Source of the DNA: an uncultured Myxococcales bacterium | GTDB lineage: Bacteria; Myxococcota_A; Polyangia; Polyangiales; Polyangiaceae | DNA: 64,000 bases | Assembly: GCA_937872925.1 (NCBI GenBank) | Contig: CALMUT010000227.1 | Coordinates: forward strand, 1 to 64,000 | Direction: 5' to 3' | In this document: in pieces, positions 1 through 7,478 of the stretch | Layout of the letters: every line of letters begins with the position of its first letter | How positions within the stretch are numbered: position 1 is the first letter of the stretch | The notes under the pieces: model-generated | Database searches by the model: none | Told to the model about the DNA's origin: nothing | What the model saw: the letters and a program-made list of their open reading frames with translations, nothing else | Translations under genes and position numbers: made by a program

Positions 1-1
1 C

Positions 2-1414
2 CCCCCCCCGCCGGTGACGAGCGCCACCCGCGGCAGCGCCGGCCGCGCGACGCGGCCGTTGCGAGCCCTCCCCGGCCCGGAGGGCTTCCGCGGCGACACG
101 AAGGGCGGGCGCGGAGGCGACGTCTATCACGTGACCACCCTGGCCGATTCCGGCAAGGGCTCGCTGCGCGACGGCATCAGCTCTGCGACCGGTCCGCGCA
201 CGATCGTGTTCGAGGTAGGCGGCGAGATCAAACTCAAGTCGCGCCTGATCATCAATAAAAACAACCTCACCATCGCTGGGCAAACCGCACCCGGCGATGG
301 CATCACGATCCGCGATCGCAGCGTCGACATCGCTAAAGCCAACCACATAGTGATCCGCCACTTGCGCATGCGCCGGGGCGACATCGACATCCTCGCCAGT
401 GGCAAGCCCACGGGCTCCGTCGGGCTCGATACCGTGTCTATCGACGACTCCAAGAACGTGATCCTCGACCACGTTTCCGTATCGTGGAGTTGCGACGAGC
501 TCTTCGGGATCGTGCAAAACGAAAACGTCACCATTCAGTGGGCGCTGATGGCAGAGCCCCTGGGCGATCCAAAGCTGCACCCCTACGGCGACGAACACGC
601 CTACGGCCTGAACACGAGCGCCAATACCCTGAGCCTGCACCACTCGCTGCTCGTGAACTACGTCATGCGCGGCCCGCAGTTCGAGGCGAACGACGCCAGC
701 AACAGCCAGGGCTATCACGTGCAGATGGAAGCCGTGAACAACGTGTTCTTCGACTACGAACGCTCAGGCTCGCGCTACACCACGGGCATCGAGACGAACC
801 CGAGCGCCGCCAGCAACATCGACTTTTTCTTCCACTTTCGCAAAAACTACTACCTGAATCCGAACGCCTCACGCGCCGAGATCCATGCGGAGCTCAAGCA
901 CGGCGTGAGTAGCCGAGTGAAGGTGCACGTGGCCGGCAACATCGGACCGAATCGACCGACAGACACGGGCAACGAGTGGTCCATCGTCTGGACCAGCAAC
1001 GCCGACCCCAGCGACGTCATCGCCAACGCTGCGAGCAACGTGAAGGCGCAAATGGCCAACGGTCCGCTCTTTGCGCCGCCGGTACCCGTGACGGAGCAAG
1101 CGGCGAAAGATGCCTACTTCGCCATCCTCGAAAGAGCTGGCGCATGGAAGAAGCGCGACGCGGTGGACAAGCGCGTCGTGCAGAACGTCGTCGATCGCAA
1201 ATGGAGCAGCTACTTGCACTCGCAGTCCACGGTCGGCGGTTTTCCGGCATTGCAGTCGGGCACGCCGGCAGCCGACGTCGACCGTGACGGCATGGCCGAC
1301 AGCTGGGAGCTCGCCGAAGGACTCAACCCCGCCGACCCCAACGATCGCAACGGCGACGCCGACAAAGACGGCTACACCAACTTGGAAGAGTACCTGGCGG
1401 ACTTAGCCAAGTAG
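2..1414 (+). CDS. Pectate lyase (PL1-like, parallel beta-helix), 5'-truncated, with C-terminal DxDxDG tail
   Basis: Secreted polysaccharide lyase, expected to cleave pectate by beta-elimination. The frame is open to the window edge and begins with Pro codons, so the true start, with signal peptide and Pro-rich linker, lies upstream; the first in-window start codon is a GTG at 14. Family signatures in order: GGRGGDVYHVTTLADSGKGS near the N-terminus, GPRTIVFEVGGEI, then NLTIAGQTAPGDGITIRD, and later DHVSVSWSCDE, all typical of PL1-type lyases. The C-terminus has DVDRDGMADSWELAEGLNP followed by DADKDGYTNLEEYL, a calcium-binding thrombospondin-type-3-like tail common on such enzymes. What follows downstream is degenerate, so no operon partner is seen. 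Family assignment is solid; the exact substrate is inferred. Confidence 0.85.
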   Translation, partial: PPPPVTSATRGSAGRATRPLRALPGPEGFRGDTKGGRGGDVYHVTTLADSGKGSLRDGISSATGPRTIVFEVGGEIKLKSRLIINKNNLTIAGQTAPGDGITIRDRSVDIAKANHIVIRHLRMRRGDIDILASGKPTGSVGLDTVSIDDSKNVILDHVSVSWSCDELFGIVQNENVTIQWALMAEPLGDPKLHPYGDEHAYGLNTSANTLSLHHSLLVNYVMRGPQFEANDASNSQGYHVQMEAVNNVFFDYERSGSRYTTGIETNPSAASNIDFFFHFRKNYYLNPNASRAEIHAELKHGVSSRVKVHVAGNIGPNRPTDTGNEWSIVWTSNADPSDVIANAASNVKAQMANGPLFAPPVPVTEQAAKDAYFAILERAGAWKKRDAVDKRVVQNVVDRKWSSYLHSQSTVGGFPALQSGTPAADVDRDGMADSWELAEGLNPADPNDRNGDADKDGYTNLEEYLADLAK

Positions 1415-1510
1415 GTCGTTTCGGCAGTCCCATCTTTGCCCGAACGCGCACCCGACTCAAGCAGGCGCGCCATTCAAGACTACGAAGGTGCTTTTTTGGT
1501 GCGGGTCGGT

Positions 1511-1529
1511 GGACGCCAGGCTGGCGTCC
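1511..1529. repeat. Perfect 9-bp inverted repeat around a single base
   Basis: The sequence GGACGCCAGGCTGGCGTCC is a perfect dyad with its centre at 1520. It sits about 100 bases after the pectate lyase stop. There is no T-run on either side, so it is a poor intrinsic terminator; a protein-binding dyad or the scar of a rearrangement are alternatives. Confidence 0.5.
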
Positions 1530-1629
1530 GCCGCGGACACACGAGAGCGGACGGGCCAACATACTGCGGGCGTTCTTCGGTGTGTTCCACACTGCCGTTT
1601 CAGCGAGCTAGTCGCCGGCTAGGCCATAG

Positions 1630-1809
1630 GCGACCACTCCTCTATTCATCGACCCCGCTGCAAACACGCTGCAGTACTTTGACTCGCTCAAGGCGCCGCT
1701 CAATCTCTACGGTGCCAAACAATGCTGCAAGCCGGTCGGCGGAAGTTGCACAACCGCCACCGACATCGATTGCTGCAGCGGGACATGCAGCGGCAACCAG
1801 TGCACTTAG
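1630..1809 (+). pseudogene. 3' remnant of a Cys-rich (knottin-like) secreted protein gene
   Basis: The frame opens after a TAG at 1627-1629 and ends at TAG 1807-1809 with no ATG, GTG or TTG start inside. Its end reads QCCKPVGGSC, then a Thr/Asp spacer, then CCSGTCSGNQCT: six-plus cysteines in a CC..C..CC..C..C spacing like the small disulfide-rich modules often appended to myxobacterial secreted proteins. The preceding residues (DPAANTLQYFDSLKAPLNLY) also look protein-like. I read it as the tail of a decayed gene. A true short gene with a non-standard start, or a frameshift joining it to an upstream frame, is possible but less likely. Confidence 0.5.
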
Positions 1810-2009
1810 CTCGGTTGCTCGGCGTTGCAGCGTTGGCATGCAAACGCGCCGCAGCAACTCGAGATTAGTGCACCAGCGCCGCCCTGCGACCCGACCCCAA
1901 AAACAAAAAGCAGAAGCAGGGCGACCAACCCGCGAGCCGCCGAGTTGCGCGATGTGCGAAGCCTGCACGCCGAAACTTAGAGCGACGCTACGCATTGACG
2001 CAGGACGCA

Positions 2010-2720
2010 ATGCGCTCCATGCCCACAGGTATGGAAAAGCCTGTGTGTGTGGTGATCGGGATCGGCCCCAAAAACGGCGCGGCTTTCGCGCGGCGATTCA
2101 CCGAGGCGGGGTACCGGGTCGCGATGCTGTCCCGCAGCACGGAGCTGTCTGGCAAACTCGAAGCTGAGCTCGCCGGTTCGAAAGCCATCGTCTGCGACGT
2201 GACGGACGCGACGGCGATCGCGCGCGCGTTCGCCCAGGTCCGCACGGAGCTCGGGGACCCAGAGGTGTTGATCTACAACGCTGGGTCCGGCGTCTTCAAG
2301 AGCGTCGACGAAGTCAGTGCGGAAGAATTCGAACGCAGCTGGCGCATCAATACCATGGGCGCACTGCTCGCCTCGCAAGAGGTGCTGCCTGCCATGCGCA
2401 AAGCGAAACAGGGCAACATCGTGTTCGTGGGCGCAACCGCATCTCTGCGCGGAAAACCCAAGACGTCTGCGTTTGCATCGGCCAAGGCCGCACAACGCAG
2501 CCTCGCGCAGTCCATGGCGCGGCAGTTCGCACCGGAGGGGATCCATGTATCGCTGATGATCATCGACGGCGGCATCGGGGATTCGGAAATGCCCCTGGAC
2601 AAGACCACGGACAAGCTGCATCCGGCGCACATCGCGGACGCGGCCTGGTACCTGACCCGGCAGCCCGCGTCGGCCCGTTCCTTCGAGATCGACCTCCGAC
2701 CGCAGAGCGAGAGCTGGTAA
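2010..2720 (+). CDS. Short-chain dehydrogenase/reductase-like protein with Phe in place of the catalytic Tyr
   Basis: Rossmann-fold SDR of 236 aa. I chose the ATG at 2010 because AGGA lies a few bases upstream; a TTG at 1995 and ATGs at 2019 and 2031 are alternatives. Visible elements: nucleotide-binding GIGPKNG (residues 17-23, an unusual GxGPxxG), NAGSG near 90-94, N114 in RINTMG, S145 in ATAS, and FASAK at 155-159 where classical SDRs have YxxxK. Ser, Asn and Lys of the tetrad are kept but the proton-donating Tyr is Phe. A subgroup of bacterial SDRs shares this Phe variant, so the protein is probably folded and functional, but normal ketoreductase chemistry is doubtful. It stands alone between degenerate DNA and a small gene; substrate unknown. 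Confidence 0.8.
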   Translation: MRSMPTGMEKPVCVVIGIGPKNGAAFARRFTEAGYRVAMLSRSTELSGKLEAELAGSKAIVCDVTDATAIARAFAQVRTELGDPEVLIYNAGSGVFKSVDEVSAEEFERSWRINTMGALLASQEVLPAMRKAKQGNIVFVGATASLRGKPKTSAFASAKAAQRSLAQSMARQFAPEGIHVSLMIIDGGIGDSEMPLDKTTDKLHPAHIADAAWYLTRQPASARSFEIDLRPQSESW

Positions 2721-2912
2721 CCAGCCGGCTAGCCAGGCGCGCCTAGAAAGGCCGAGAAGCCGCCCTGGGTCGCGTATTTGTGCTCTAGGCGCCCATCGCT
2801 GGACGCCACTGGGTCGCCGAGCCTAGTTCGCCGCGTCACGGCGCTCCCATCTAAAGCTCGGGACGGGAAGGCTCCTCAAGGTTCTGCCGCCCCGGCCGTT
2901 CACTGGATCGAG

Positions 2913-3143
2913 ATGATTCCCATTTCGGGCCTGCCGCTGTACGGATTGACGCAATTTCGCGAGTTGCGGGAGCAGAAGTCCGTGGCGCCCGTGCCGCCGG
3001 TCAACCCGGTAGAGCGCAAGGACCCCCACGCCCATGGCTTCGAGCGGGAGTCACAGCCCGCGGCACACGTCAGCATCAGCCCCGAGGCGCGGGCGCTGGC
3101 GGAGCTCGCCCAACAGCGCGCCGTCGAAGCCGACGAGGGCTAG
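2913..3143 (+). CDS. Small hypothetical protein (76 aa)
   Basis: Not recognised. I place the start at ATG 2913 (GGA about five bases upstream), giving MIPISGLPLYGLTQFRELRE at the N-terminus, a Pro/Val-rich middle (VAPVPPVNPVERKDP) and a polar, probably helical end containing SISPEARALAELAQQRAVEA. There is no signal peptide or membrane segment. The frame is also open further upstream to 2778, but that part is Arg/Ser-rich and looks non-coding. Nothing in the neighbourhood suggests a role. Moderate confidence that it is a real gene. Confidence 0.45.
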   Translation: MIPISGLPLYGLTQFRELREQKSVAPVPPVNPVERKDPHAHGFERESQPAAHVSISPEARALAELAQQRAVEADEG

Positions 3144-3277
3144 CGGGGGTCGTTCAACTTCTCGATGGCCCGAGCAGTACGAAGCCACCCTGCTCAGCGT
3201 GGCCACACACTAGTGCCAAGCGGGAGGCCTTGCTCGCGCGTCCGCCCTTGCGGACCGTATCTTCGTCGTCTTAACGC

Positions 3278-3309
3278 AAAAACGCGGCGCTCCGTGGGGA
3301 ACGCCGCGC
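3278..3309 (-). terminator. Rho-independent terminator of the zinc-ribbon gene
   Basis: Read on the minus strand, a 7-bp GC stem (CGCGGCG with CGCCGCG, plus-strand arms at 3283-3289 and 3302-3308) is followed directly by five T residues (plus-strand A-run 3278-3282). It lies about 40 bases beyond the stop at 3348 of the minus-strand gene, a normal position for an intrinsic terminator. Confidence 0.7.
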
Positions 3310-3347
3310 TGTTGCAGCTGAGTCGCGCCTCTGCGCGGTTTTCCTGA

Positions 3348-4463
3348 TCAGTACTGTTGCTGACCGCCGCCGGCTGCCTGCCAGATCTCGTTGAGGTCGT
3401 TGGTCAGGAAGAAGGGCCAGAGGAGGAAGTACATGATCGGGTGCTGGACGCTTGGGTTCGGCACGCCGGCCATGTGCTTGGCTTCCAGCACCTTCTCGGG
3501 CAGACCCCAGATTTGGATCAAGTTGAGGATGGGAATGAAGAACATGATCGGGTTGAGGTCATCCTTCTGCCGGAAGGCCTTCAACTCGCTGACCTGCGTG
3601 AAGAGCAAGTAGAGCAGGTACACAAAGCAGATCATTCCGATCACGAGGTTCATGATCGCGTTGCGGGTCTGACCGATGGGGCCGTGTGCACCCGGCGCGC
3701 CGCCACCGAATCCGCCGCCCTGAGGCGCCATGGGCGCGCCACCGGGAACGGGGCCGGCCATGGCCATGCCGGGACCGGGGGCCGGCCCACCGGGAGGAGG
3801 ACCGACGAAGCAGCGGGGCGCGGGGCCGCGGGGAGGAGGACCGCCGAAGCCGCCGGGACCACCGGGTCCCCCAGGCGGGGGACCGCCGGGGCCACCAGGC
3901 GGAGGACTGCCGGGACCACCAGGCGGAGGACCGCCGAAGCCGCCTGGATCGCCGGGAGGTGGCCCACCAGGAGGAGGGCCGCCGAAGCCGCCGGGCGCGG
4001 GGCCGCCGGGAGGAGGACCGCCGAAGGCGCCAGGATCCCCAGGGGGGGGACCACCCGGGGGTGGACCTCCGGGGGGAGGTCCGCCAGGTCCGCCGGGCGG
4101 GGGCCCGCCAGGCGGGGGTGCGCCGGGGAATCCGCCCGGTCCCGCGGCTACGGTGCCGCCCAGAGGATCTGCGGGTCCGCCGGGAATTGCTGCGGGCGCG
4201 GCCGGGGGCGCGGGGGGAGCCGGCGGAGCCGGGGCTGCACCCGGCGAGGGTGGGGCGACGCCAAGCATCGTGCCCTTGAGTGAGGGTTTCGGCGCCGCGG
4301 GCGGCGCGGACGCCGGGCGCGGGGGCGCCGCAGGCGGGGCGTTGACCATGAGCATGGTGCCCTTGAATTTAGGCGCCGCAGCACCCTTCAAGTTGAAACC
4401 GCACTTCGTGCAGGTCGTCGCCGCTTCATCGTTTTGAGTGCCACAGTTCGGGCAAAACACCAT
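3348..4463 (-). CDS. Zinc-ribbon, Gly/Pro-repeat membrane protein with DUF4234-like C-terminus
   Basis: A 371-aa protein of three parts. N-terminal zinc ribbon with C4, C7, C18 and C21 (CPNC...CTKCG). A linker carrying two copies of KGTML (residues 34-38 and 63-67) followed by about 150 residues of GGPPPGGP-type repeats. A C-terminal hydrophobic domain beginning GQTRNAIMNLVIGM, with several membrane segments and charged turns (SELKAFRQKDDLNP), resembling DUF4234. The start ATG at 4463 has a good GGGAGG ribosome site. The Gly/Pro tract is probably extended and flexible. The Thr residues of the KGTML repeats could be phosphorylation or docking sites, but that is speculation. It is monocistronic, with its own terminator, and divergent from the nuo operon. 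Function unknown. Confidence 0.8.
   Translation of the reverse strand: MVFCPNCGTQNDEAATTCTKCGFNLKGAAAPKFKGTMLMVNAPPAAPPRPASAPPAAPKPSLKGTMLGVAPPSPGAAPAPPAPPAPPAAPAAIPGGPADPLGGTVAAGPGGFPGAPPPGGPPPGGPGGPPPGGPPPGGPPPGDPGAFGGPPPGGPAPGGFGGPPPGGPPPGDPGGFGGPPPGGPGSPPPGGPGGPPPGGPGGPGGFGGPPPRGPAPRCFVGPPPGGPAPGPGMAMAGPVPGGAPMAPQGGGFGGGAPGAHGPIGQTRNAIMNLVIGMICFVYLLYLLFTQVSELKAFRQKDDLNPIMFFIPILNLIQIWGLPEKVLEAKHMAGVPNPSVQHPIMYFLLWPFFLTNDLNEIWQAAGGGQQQY
3770..4120. repeat. Low-complexity GGPPPGGP-encoding tandem tract
   Basis: Degenerate tandem repeats of CCxGGxGGxGGxCC-type units inside the zinc-ribbon gene, encoding Gly-Gly-Pro-Pro-Pro blocks with occasional Phe-Gly. The repeat length is irregular and the tract reads open in several frames on both strands, which explains long spurious frames here. 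Such tracts are prone to length change between strains. Confidence 0.75.
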
Positions 4464-4582
4464 ACACCTCCCGGTCCTCGCCGCAGCCGCCGGCGAGCGG
4501 CCGCAGACTACACGTGCTTCGCTCGATTTCTCAAGTCAATCGAGGGGGTGCCGGGTGCGATTGTCCCCCCCTGTGAGCGGTC

Positions 4583-4612
4583 TTGACACCCGAAAGGCGC
4601 GATCACTACGGT
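4583..4612 (+). promoter_or_regulatory. Sigma70-like promoter of the nuo operon
   Basis: A perfect -35 hexamer TTGACA (4583-4588), an 18-base spacer and a -10-like TACGGT (4607-4612), in the gap between the divergent zinc-ribbon gene and nuoE. It would give a leader of roughly 70 bases. The -35 match is strong and the -10 weak; it is placed by eye. Confidence 0.45.
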
Positions 4613-4690
4613 GCGCTCGCCCGGGAGCGGGCTTTTGGCAGGCACTCGGCCGTGGATCGGACGAGACGCCGCCCTACAGGACGGACGAAA

Positions 4691-5173
4691 ATGGCGTTTA
4701 CCCTCTCTGTGGAGCAGGAGCGAGAGCTCGAAGCGATCCTTTCCCGCTACCCGAATAAGCAGGCCGCGTGCATCCCTGCGCTGCATCTCTGCCAAGCGGC
4801 CAACGAAAACTGGGTCAGCCCAGAGGTCATCACCTTCGTGGCGGATCGGCTTGGGCTGTCCACGGCGCATGTTCAGGGCGTGGTCACCTTCTATACGCTG
4901 TTCAATCGCGAACGGCCCGGCACGCATCAAGTGTGGGTGTGTCGCACGCTTTCCTGTGCCTTGCGCGGCAGCGACCAGATCCTTGGACACTGCAAGAAGC
5001 GTCTGAAGGTCAAAGAAGGTGGCACGACCAAAGATGGCAAGGTCACCTTGCGCACTGCTGAGTGCCTCGCGTCGTGCGGCACTGCCCCGATGATGCAGGT
5101 CGACAAGACTTACTACGAGAATCTCACCCTCGAAGAGGTGGACAAGATTCTCGATCAGCTCGTCGCTGACTGA
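4691..5173 (+). CDS. nuoE: NADH-quinone oxidoreductase subunit E
   Basis: The 24-kDa subunit of the NADH-oxidising arm of respiratory complex I; binds the N1a [2Fe-2S] cluster. 160 aa, the usual size. The four thioredoxin-fold ligands are visible: C84 and C89 in VCRTLSC, C125 and C129 in ECLASC. The ATG at 4691 is preceded by AGGACGGAC; the frame stays open upstream, but those residues do not resemble NuoE. First gene of the cluster, 20 bases before nuoF, behind the candidate promoter at 4583. Confidence 0.95.
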   Translation: MAFTLSVEQERELEAILSRYPNKQAACIPALHLCQAANENWVSPEVITFVADRLGLSTAHVQGVVTFYTLFNRERPGTHQVWVCRTLSCALRGSDQILGHCKKRLKVKEGGTTKDGKVTLRTAECLASCGTAPMMQVDKTYYENLTLEEVDKILDQLVAD

Positions 5174-5193
5174 AGCGAAAGAGCCGAGGAACC

Positions 5194-6540
5194 ATGCTGA
5201 AGCGAACGTCCTATCTTTCCCACTCCTACGACAACCCCGAGGGACACACCCTCGCCGTGTACGAACAGAAGGGCGGCTACCAAAGCGCGAAGAAGGCGCT
5301 GGGTATCAGCCGCGAAGCCGTCGTTGAAGAGGTCAAAAAGGCCCACATTCGCGGGCGTGGCGGTGCCGGTTTCGACTGCGGCGTGAAGTGGGGCTTCATG
5401 CCCAAAGACAGCGCCAAGCCTGCGTACCTCGTGGTCAATGCCGACGAGGGCGAACCCGGTACTTTCAAGGATCGCACCATCATGGAGCGCAATCCCCACG
5501 CGCTCGTCGAGGGCTGCATTATCGGCTGCTTCGGCGTCGGAGCGCACGTTGCCTACATCTACGTTCGGGACGAGCTGCATCTATCCAAGCAGCGGCTGTG
5601 GGAGGCCATCGAAGAGGCGCGCAAAAAGGGTTACCTTGGCGCAAAGCCCTTCGGCCGCGACTATCCGGTGGAAGTTTACGTGCACACTGGCGCGGGCGCT
5701 TACATCTGCGGCGAAGAGACCGCGCTGCTGAATTCCCTCGAGGGCAAGCGCGGCGAGCCGCGTCTGAAACCACCGTTCCCCGCACAGTTCGGCGCCTTCG
5801 GTTGCCCCTCCACGGTGAACAACGTCGAGACCATTGCGGTGGTGCCCACCATCTTCCAAGTCGGGGGAGAGCCTTTCAGTCGCGTCTCGGCGCTGCACGA
5901 CTTCAATGACGGTGGCGCTCGCTTGTTTGGCGTGAGCGGACACGTCAAGAACCCGGGCGTATACGAGTGCGCCGTGGGTCTGACCCTCCGCGAGTTGATC
6001 TTCGATCTCGGCGGCGGGCTGAGCACCGGCACGGAGATCCTTGGCGTTATTCCTGGTGGTTCTAGCTGTCCGGTGCACCGCCCGGACGAGATCATCGACG
6101 TGCCTGGCGACCCGCGCTTCGAGCCTTATAACGGCAAGAGCATCCTGGACCTGCCCCTGGGCGTGGACACCTATCGCGCCGTTGGCGGCATGCTGGGCAC
6201 TTGTTGCGCCATCGTGCTCTCGGACGAAGCCGATCCAGTGCTTGCGTTCCACAACCTGATGCGCTTCTACCGTCACGAGTCTTGCGGACAATGCACGCCC
6301 TGTCGCGAAGGCTGCGGTTGGATGGAGCGCATCGCGAACAAGATCGTGGAAGGCACCGCTACTATGGCGGAGCTCGATGAGATCAGCGAGATCGCATCCA
6401 ACATCACCGGCAACACCATTTGCGCGTTTGGGGACGGAGCTGCGCAGCCAGCGCTCTCCTTCGTGCGCAAGTACCGGAAGCATTTCGAGGACTACATCCT
6501 GACTGGTGGCAAAAGTCAGACGAAGAGGCTGGTCGCATGA
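5194..6540 (+). CDS. nuoF: NADH-quinone oxidoreductase subunit F (NADH- and FMN-binding)
   Basis: The 51-kDa flavoprotein subunit that takes a hydride from NADH to FMN and passes electrons through cluster N3. 448 aa. Motifs in order: FMN loop IRGRGGAGFDCGVKW, NADEGEPGTFKDR, the Gly-rich segment YICGEETALLNSLEG, and the [4Fe-4S] ligands in ESCGQCTPCREG near the C-terminus. A GAGG ribosome site precedes the ATG. Its stop overlaps the start of nuoJ (ATGA), so translation is probably coupled. In many bacteria nuoG follows nuoF; here the operon jumps straight to the membrane subunit nuoJ. Confidence 0.97.
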   Translation: MLKRTSYLSHSYDNPEGHTLAVYEQKGGYQSAKKALGISREAVVEEVKKAHIRGRGGAGFDCGVKWGFMPKDSAKPAYLVVNADEGEPGTFKDRTIMERNPHALVEGCIIGCFGVGAHVAYIYVRDELHLSKQRLWEAIEEARKKGYLGAKPFGRDYPVEVYVHTGAGAYICGEETALLNSLEGKRGEPRLKPPFPAQFGAFGCPSTVNNVETIAVVPTIFQVGGEPFSRVSALHDFNDGGARLFGVSGHVKNPGVYECAVGLTLRELIFDLGGGLSTGTEILGVIPGGSSCPVHRPDEIIDVPGDPRFEPYNGKSILDLPLGVDTYRAVGGMLGTCCAIVLSDEADPVLAFHNLMRFYRHESCGQCTPCREGCGWMERIANKIVEGTATMAELDEISEIASNITGNTICAFGDGAAQPALSFVRKYRKHFEDYILTGGKSQTKRLVA

Positions 6541-7154
6541 GTGCCGGAAGCATCTTGTTTGCAGTCGCCGCACTGCTCTGCATCGTTGGCGCCTTGGCAA
6601 CCGTGCTCTCCAAGAACCCCATTCGCGGCGCGATCGGGCTCTTGACTACGATTGTCGGCATTGCGCTGCTCTTCCTGAAACTCGCCGCGGAGTTCTTGGC
6701 GGCCATCCAGCTCATCGTTTACGCAGGCGCAGTTGTTGTTCTGTTCGTCTTCGTGATCATGCTGCTGGGGCCGGACGCGGGCAGCAAAGAAACGCCACCG
6801 GGCAAAGCACGCTTTTCGAGGTGGTTTTCCGCATTCGGGCTGGTGGCTCTGAGCGGCACCGCGCTTTACTTGCTCTCTCGGGGGCAGCAAACCCTCACTC
6901 CGCTGCCTGCAGTGACGCCGGACCACGGTTCCACCGAAGCCGTTGGCGGCCTCCTGTTCAATCACGCCATTGTGCCTTTCGAGCTGGCAACCGCGCTGCT
7001 CATCGTCGCCGTGGTCGGCGCCATCGCGGTGGCACGCACCAAACCCCGCCGGCGCCGCGCAGTTCCAGAAGGCCACGAAGGGCGTCGTCTCTTTGGTGGC
7101 CCGCTGCACCCTCGAGACGCCGAGCGTCCCCTAGTCAAGGAGCCTGCAGAATGA
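6537..7154 (+). CDS. nuoJ: NADH-quinone oxidoreductase subunit J
   Basis: Membrane subunit of complex I that sits between NuoK and the core arm. 205 aa with five hydrophobic segments. The typical KNPIRGAIGLL, FLAAIQLIVYAGAVVVLFVFVIML (pi-bulge helix region) and FELATALLIVAVVGAI are recognisable. The start is the ATG of an ATGA overlap with nuoF; the C-terminal 35 residues are Arg-rich and cytoplasmic. Its own stop overlaps nuoK in the same way. Confidence 0.93.
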   Translation: MSAGSILFAVAALLCIVGALATVLSKNPIRGAIGLLTTIVGIALLFLKLAAEFLAAIQLIVYAGAVVVLFVFVIMLLGPDAGSKETPPGKARFSRWFSAFGLVALSGTALYLLSRGQQTLTPLPAVTPDHGSTEAVGGLLFNHAIVPFELATALLIVAVVGAIAVARTKPRRRRAVPEGHEGRRLFGGPLHPRDAERPLVKEPAE

Positions 7155-7468
7155 ACGCCTTGGGCGGCTTCGTGGAGCACTACGTGCTCCTCGCTTCGGT
7201 ACTCTTCACCATTGGCGCCGTGGGTTTCGTGGCTCGCCGGAATGCCTTGGTCCAGCTCATGAGCATCGAGCTGATGCTCAACGCCGTGAACCTGCTGTTG
7301 GTCGCTTACAACCGCGCCCACGGCGAGGTGATGACCGGGCAGCTGTTCGCATTCTTCATCATCGCCGTTGCTGCCGCAGAAGCGGCAGTGGGCCTCGCCA
7401 TCTTACTTGCCTTCTACCGCCTCAATGCTTCCGTCCACAGCGACGAAGCGGACGCGCTCAAGCACTGA
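7151..7468 (+). CDS. nuoK: NADH-quinone oxidoreductase subunit K
   Basis: Small antiporter-like (MrpC-type) membrane subunit of complex I, 105 aa with three transmembrane helices. The two conserved membrane glutamates are present, in MSIELMLNAVNLLLVAY and in AVAAAEAAVGLAILL, which are part of the proton path. Coupled to nuoJ by an ATGA overlap and followed after 10 bases by nuoL. Confidence 0.95.
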   Translation: MNALGGFVEHYVLLASVLFTIGAVGFVARRNALVQLMSIELMLNAVNLLLVAYNRAHGEVMTGQLFAFFIIAVAAAEAAVGLAILLAFYRLNASVHSDEADALKH

Positions 7469-7478
7469 GGAAATCGTC

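Larger units (their letters stand above)
1415..2009. other. Intergenic stretch with degenerate coding remnants
   Basis: Nearly 600 bases without an intact gene. It holds the inverted repeat at 1511-1529 and a Cys-rich 3' gene fragment at 1630-1809. Open frames can be read on both strands but show no recognisable domain and look like readings of high-GC DNA. The lower apparent coding quality here, compared with the tightly packed genes to the right, suggests an eroded accessory locus between the pectate lyase and the SDR. Confidence 0.5.

Noticed and set aside
1436-2167. 243-aa plus-strand and 122-aa minus-strand frames in the degenerate region
   Set aside because: No start-site support or domain; the only protein-like part is the Cys-rich remnant in a third frame.
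3165-3347. 60-aa plus-strand frame
   Set aside because: Arg-rich, runs through the terminator stem-loop of the opposite gene.
3357-4283. Long plus-strand frames (up to 308 aa) opposite the zinc-ribbon gene
   Set aside because: They are Arg/Gly-rich mirror readings of the Gly/Pro repeat tract with no domain or ribosome site.
5581-6600. 339-aa minus-strand frame inside nuoF
   Set aside because: Antisense reading of a well conserved gene; composition typical of high-GC shadows.
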